Assembly: GCA_963833655.1 (NCBI GenBank)
Contig: CAWHYL010000005.1
Coordinates: 186,001 to 250,000, forward strand
Direction: 5' to 3'
Source of the DNA: 3-1-20CM-4-69-9 sp963833655
GTDB taxonomy: Bacteria; Actinomycetota; Thermoleophilia; Gaiellales; Gaiellaceae
DNA length: 64,000 bases
Made by a program: the position numbers and the translations under genes. The stretch's first letter is position 1. Every line of letters starts with the position of its first letter. The notes under the pieces are model-generated. The model searched no databases. It saw nothing but the letters and a program-made list of their open reading frames with translations, and had not been told where the DNA came from. Shown here one piece after another: positions 61,668 to 64,000 of the stretch.

Positions 61668-62291
61668 CCCGAGCACGACGAGGATCACGCCGCCGACGAG
61701 CGAGAACATGCGGTAGTGATCGCGCAGCCAGCGGAAGAACGTCATGCCGCGGACGAAGAAGACGGCGACGAGCAGGAACGCGACGCCGAGCCCCGCCGAG
61801 TACGCCAGCAACCAGGCGGACCCCCGCAGCACCGTGCTCGAGTTGCTCGCGGCGGCGAACGCCCCGCCCAGGAACGGGCCGACGCACGGAGCGGCGCAGA
61901 TTGCGAACGCGCCGCCGAGAAGCACGCGCGAGCCCGTCCGCCGCGCACCCTGCAGCAGCCCGCCGGCGACCAGGCGGTCCGTCCCCGGCAGGAGGCCCAT
62001 GAACGCGAGCCCGGCGACGACCAGGATGAAGCCGGCGAACGCCTGCCGCGTCTGGTCGCTGAGGACGTTCCCGATCAGGTTCGCCGCGGCCCCCAGCAGG
62101 ACAAAGACGGCGGCGAAGCCCGCAATGAACGGCAGGCTCGCCAGCGCGACGCGGCGGCCGACGCCGGGGTCGCCCAGCCGCTGCGCCTCGACCGCGGAGA
62201 CCGCCGACAGATAGCCGGGCACCAACGGCAGCACGCACGGGAATGCGATCGACGCGAAGCCGAGCACGAACAGGACACCGGCCTTCTCCAT
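61584..62291 (-). CDS. ccdA: CcdA-like thiol/disulfide transporter
   Basis: A 235-residue, six-helix membrane protein (MEKAGVLFVLGFASIAFPCV). The two essential cysteines lie in FPCVLPLVPGYL (helix 1) and ICAAPCVGPFLGGAF (helix 4), as in CcdA/DsbD-gamma proteins that carry reducing power outward. Works with TlpA and CcmH for cytochrome c haem attachment. Its ATG overlaps the ccmH stop (TGATG). Confidence 0.92.
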   Translation of the reverse strand: MEKAGVLFVLGFASIAFPCVLPLVPGYLSAVSAVEAQRLGDPGVGRRVALASLPFIAGFAAVFVLLGAAANLIGNVLSDQTRQAFAGFILVVAGLAFMGLLPGTDRLVAGGLLQGARRTGSRVLLGGAFAICAAPCVGPFLGGAFAAASNSSTVLRGSAWLLAYSAGLGVAFLLVAVFFVRGMTFFRWLRDHYRMFSLVGGVILVVLGLLLFFDEFYRVQIYTHRVLEAIGLGDI

Positions 62292-62737
62292 CAGGCCTCG
62301 TAGCGTCGCAGCTCGTCGTCGAGCCGGCGCTCGAGCGCGGGGTCGAGCGGGACGACCGGCGGCGCCGGCTCACGCGCGTGCGACCAGCGCCAGGCGCCGA
62401 AGCCGACGAGCGCCGCGGCCGCCGTGATGCCGGCGATCGGCAGCCACCACGCAAGCAGGCCGAACCCGTGATGCGGCGGCGCGGCCAGGATGTCCTGGCC
62501 GTAGTTCGCGACGAGCCGCGCTTCGATCTCGCTCTTCGTGTCGCCCGCCGCGATGCGGCGCGCGATCACCCGCTTGATCTGCTGCGCTGCGGGCGACTCC
62601 GACTGGTCGAGCGTCGTGCCGCAGACCGGGCACATGACCTCACCCTCGAGCTCGGTCTGCGTCGGGTGCTGCTCGCTCGCATGGGCGACGGGCACGGCGA
62701 GCAACGCGGCCGCCCACACGAGGGCGAGCAGCCTCAC
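62291..62737 (-). CDS. ccmH: CcmH-like cytochrome c maturation protein
   Basis: A 148-residue protein from GTG 62737 (VRLLALVWAAALLAVPVAHA) with signal peptide, the thiol motif EVMCPVCGTTLDQSESPAAQ and a C-terminal membrane helix (LLAWWLPIAGITAAAALVGF). The CPVC pair in a helical CcmH domain reduces apocytochrome c or takes electrons from a thioredoxin. Coupled to tlpA by GTGA and to ccdA by TGATG. Confidence 0.9.
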   Translation of the reverse strand: MRLLALVWAAALLAVPVAHASEQHPTQTELEGEVMCPVCGTTLDQSESPAAQQIKRVIARRIAAGDTKSEIEARLVANYGQDILAAPPHHGFGLLAWWLPIAGITAAAALVGFGAWRWSHAREPAPPVVPLDPALERRLDDELRRYEA

Positions 62738-63273
62738 GACGCGGCGATCCGCCGCAGGTAGCGCGGCAAGTCCTCCTCGACGATCAACTCGCCGACGACC
62801 TTGCCGCTTCGGGACACGAAGAAGATGCGCGGGATCGGCAGCCCGCCCCACTTCGCGAGCACCTTGCCGCCGCCGTCGTGGACGCTCGGGTACGTGATCC
62901 CGTGCTTGCGGAGCCAGCTGCGCGCGTCGGCGGCGAAGTCCTTCGTGTCGACGCCGATGAAGGCGACGCGGTTCCCGTACCGCTTGCGCGCAGCCTCGAG
63001 CCGCTGCGACTCGTGGATGCACGGCGTGCACCACGATGCCCAGAAGTCGAGCACGATCGGCTTCTTCCCTCGCACCGACGCGAGGTCGATGCTGCCTCGT
63101 CCGTCGATGCGCGTGAGGTCGAACGAGGGCGCCGTCGGATGCTTCCCCTGATCGAGCGCCTTCGAGACGGTCGCGGTGTTGTCGTGCGCGACGCGCCAGA
63201 TCAGCAACGCGAGCAGCGCGAACACGACCGCGACTGCGAGCGCCTGCGCGGTCAGCCGAGCGGGGCGCGCCAT
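62734..63273 (-). CDS. TlpA/ResA-like membrane-anchored thioredoxin
   Basis: A 179-residue protein (MARPARLTAQALAVAVVFAL) with an N-terminal anchor at about residues 8-27 and a thioredoxin fold outside the membrane. The active site is WCTPC in VLDFWASWCTPCIHESQRL; GLPIPRIFFVSRSG supplies the cis-Pro loop. It passes electrons from CcdA to apocytochrome c or CcmH. Operon order ykuD-like, tlpA, ccmH, ccdA with overlapping ends. Confidence 0.92.
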   Translation of the reverse strand: MARPARLTAQALAVAVVFALLALLIWRVAHDNTATVSKALDQGKHPTAPSFDLTRIDGRGSIDLASVRGKKPIVLDFWASWCTPCIHESQRLEAARKRYGNRVAFIGVDTKDFAADARSWLRKHGITYPSVHDGGGKVLAKWGGLPIPRIFFVSRSGKVVGELIVEEDLPRYLRRIAAS

Positions 63274-64000
63274 CAGGCCGCGACGATGAAGACCGTCGTC
63301 CCGATCTCAACGTGGTTGAACAGCCACTCCGCCTGCGGGATGTGCATGCGGATGCAGCCATGCGAGACCGAATAGCCGATCGACGTGTCGGACGGCGTCC
63401 CGTGGATCCCGACACCCGGGGCCGACAAGCCCATCCAGCGCGTGCCGAGCGGGTTGTTCGGGCCGGGCGGGATCGGCTGCTGCCCCTGCGCCCACGGCGA
63501 GCTCGGCGGATACCACCACGGGTTCTTCCACTTGACGATGATCGTGAAGCGGCCGAGCGGCGTCGGGTACTGGCTTTGCCCGGTCGCGACGGCGAACCAG
63601 CGCACCGACTTCATGCCGTTGTAGAGGAACAGCTTGTTCGAGTTGCGCCGGATGACGATCACCCGTCCGAAGTTGCGCCGCGTGATCTTCGGCTTCACCG
63701 TCTTGAGCGTGAGCTTCAGCGTGGTGCGCGAGTTCGCGCCCAGGGCGGCGTTGATGTCGTGAACCGCTTTTCGCTGGTCGAGCTTCCGTCCGGCGCGCTC
63801 CGGCGAGAGCGACGGCTGCAGGTTGCGCAGCGCGAGCCTCGAGTCGAGCGCGGCACGGTCGAAGCGCTGCGCGAGCTTCGCGACGAAGTCCGCGATCGTG
63901 CCGCTGACGACGCTGACGCCGAGCGGAACCGCCGTGTTCGGCTGCGCGGCAAGCGCTCGAGCGATCGCCTTGTCGATGGCCGGCGTCGCGCCGAGCACGT
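63273..64000 (-). CDS. YkuD L,D-transpeptidase, 5' end outside window
   Basis: The C-terminal 242 codons are visible and the frame is open at base 64000, so the N-terminus is missing. A peptidoglycan-binding-like region (LGATPAIDKAIARALAAQPN) precedes the YkuD domain (FGRVIVIRRNSNKLFLYNGM) with catalytic GIHGTPSDTSIGYSVSHGCI and RMHIPQ. These enzymes make 3-3 cross-links in peptidoglycan or attach proteins to it. The stop overlaps the tlpA start, so it is first in that overlapping series. Confidence 0.9.
   Translation of the reverse strand, partial: VLGATPAIDKAIARALAAQPNTAVPLGVSVVSGTIADFVAKLAQRFDRAALDSRLALRNLQPSLSPERAGRKLDQRKAVHDINAALGANSRTTLKLTLKTVKPKITRRNFGRVIVIRRNSNKLFLYNGMKSVRWFAVATGQSQYPTPLGRFTIIVKWKNPWWYPPSSPWAQGQQPIPPGPNNPLGTRWMGLSAPGVGIHGTPSDTSIGYSVSHGCIRMHIPQAEWLFNHVEIGTTVFIVAA

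Overview
The window is a GC-rich, densely packed bacterial chromosome segment. Genes commonly overlap by GTGA or ATGA, GTG/TTG starts are frequent and convergent 3' ends often overlap. The gene set (a short-N-terminus primary sigma factor, a CysO/CysM/Mec cysteine pathway, an actinobacterial 7Fe-type ferredoxin, DUF1206, a cyclase-AAA-LuxR regulator, HisKA_3 kinase) points to Actinomycetota. My best guess is a Thermoleophilia-like lineage, but that is an inference, not something the sequence proves. No rRNA, tRNA, CRISPR array or prophage was seen.

Layout. 1-7.5 kb: Lhr-type helicase (cut by the window start), DUF1326 protein, HerA-like ATPase, HhH-GPD repair protein, a frameshifted gametolysin-like protease and an aldo/keto reductase. 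7.5-13.5 kb: a DHA2 exporter and a divergent giant cyclase/AAA/LuxR regulator, followed by a small copper operon (HMA chaperone plus a 19-Cys Csp3-like copper store). The exporter and the copper operon share a conserved promoter module. 13.5-24 kb: HtrA-like protease, K+ channel, YihY protein, a broken recQ, EamA transporter, oxidoreductase/HAD/nuclease-like trio, PLP enzyme and UspA. 24-35 kb: Lon, HxlR regulator, ABC exporter, DUF1206, a TetR-controlled DHA2 exporter with tandem palindromic operators, GFA protein, PLD protein and an MhqO/MhqD-like pair. 35-45 kb: RAYT transposase with a REP-like palindrome, polar amino-acid ABC transporter, acyl-CoA dehydrogenase, amidohydrolase, formamidase and two M20 peptidases. 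45-54 kb: primary sigma factor, the sulfur-carrier cysteine operon (rhodanese-E1, CysO, methyltransferase, CysM, Mec), two cupredoxins, CNNM/CorC protein and MBL hydrolase. 54-64 kb: radical SAM protein, NarL-type two-component system, FAD oxidoreductase, a ferredoxin interrupted by a LAGLIDADG intein, Rieske protein, and an overlapping operon of L,D-transpeptidase, TlpA, CcmH and CcdA.

Functional themes. The cysteine operon encodes a complete activation, carrier, synthase and protease set. TlpA, CcmH and CcdA form a cytochrome c maturation/thiol-reduction module. Copper handling appears twice (Csp/HMA and cupredoxins). Several genes show damage or unusual starts: recQ, the gametolysin-like protease, a cyclase 5' remnant, and two genes that seem to need a CTG start. 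The most striking observation is the intein inserted at an iron-sulfur ligand cysteine of the ferredoxin.
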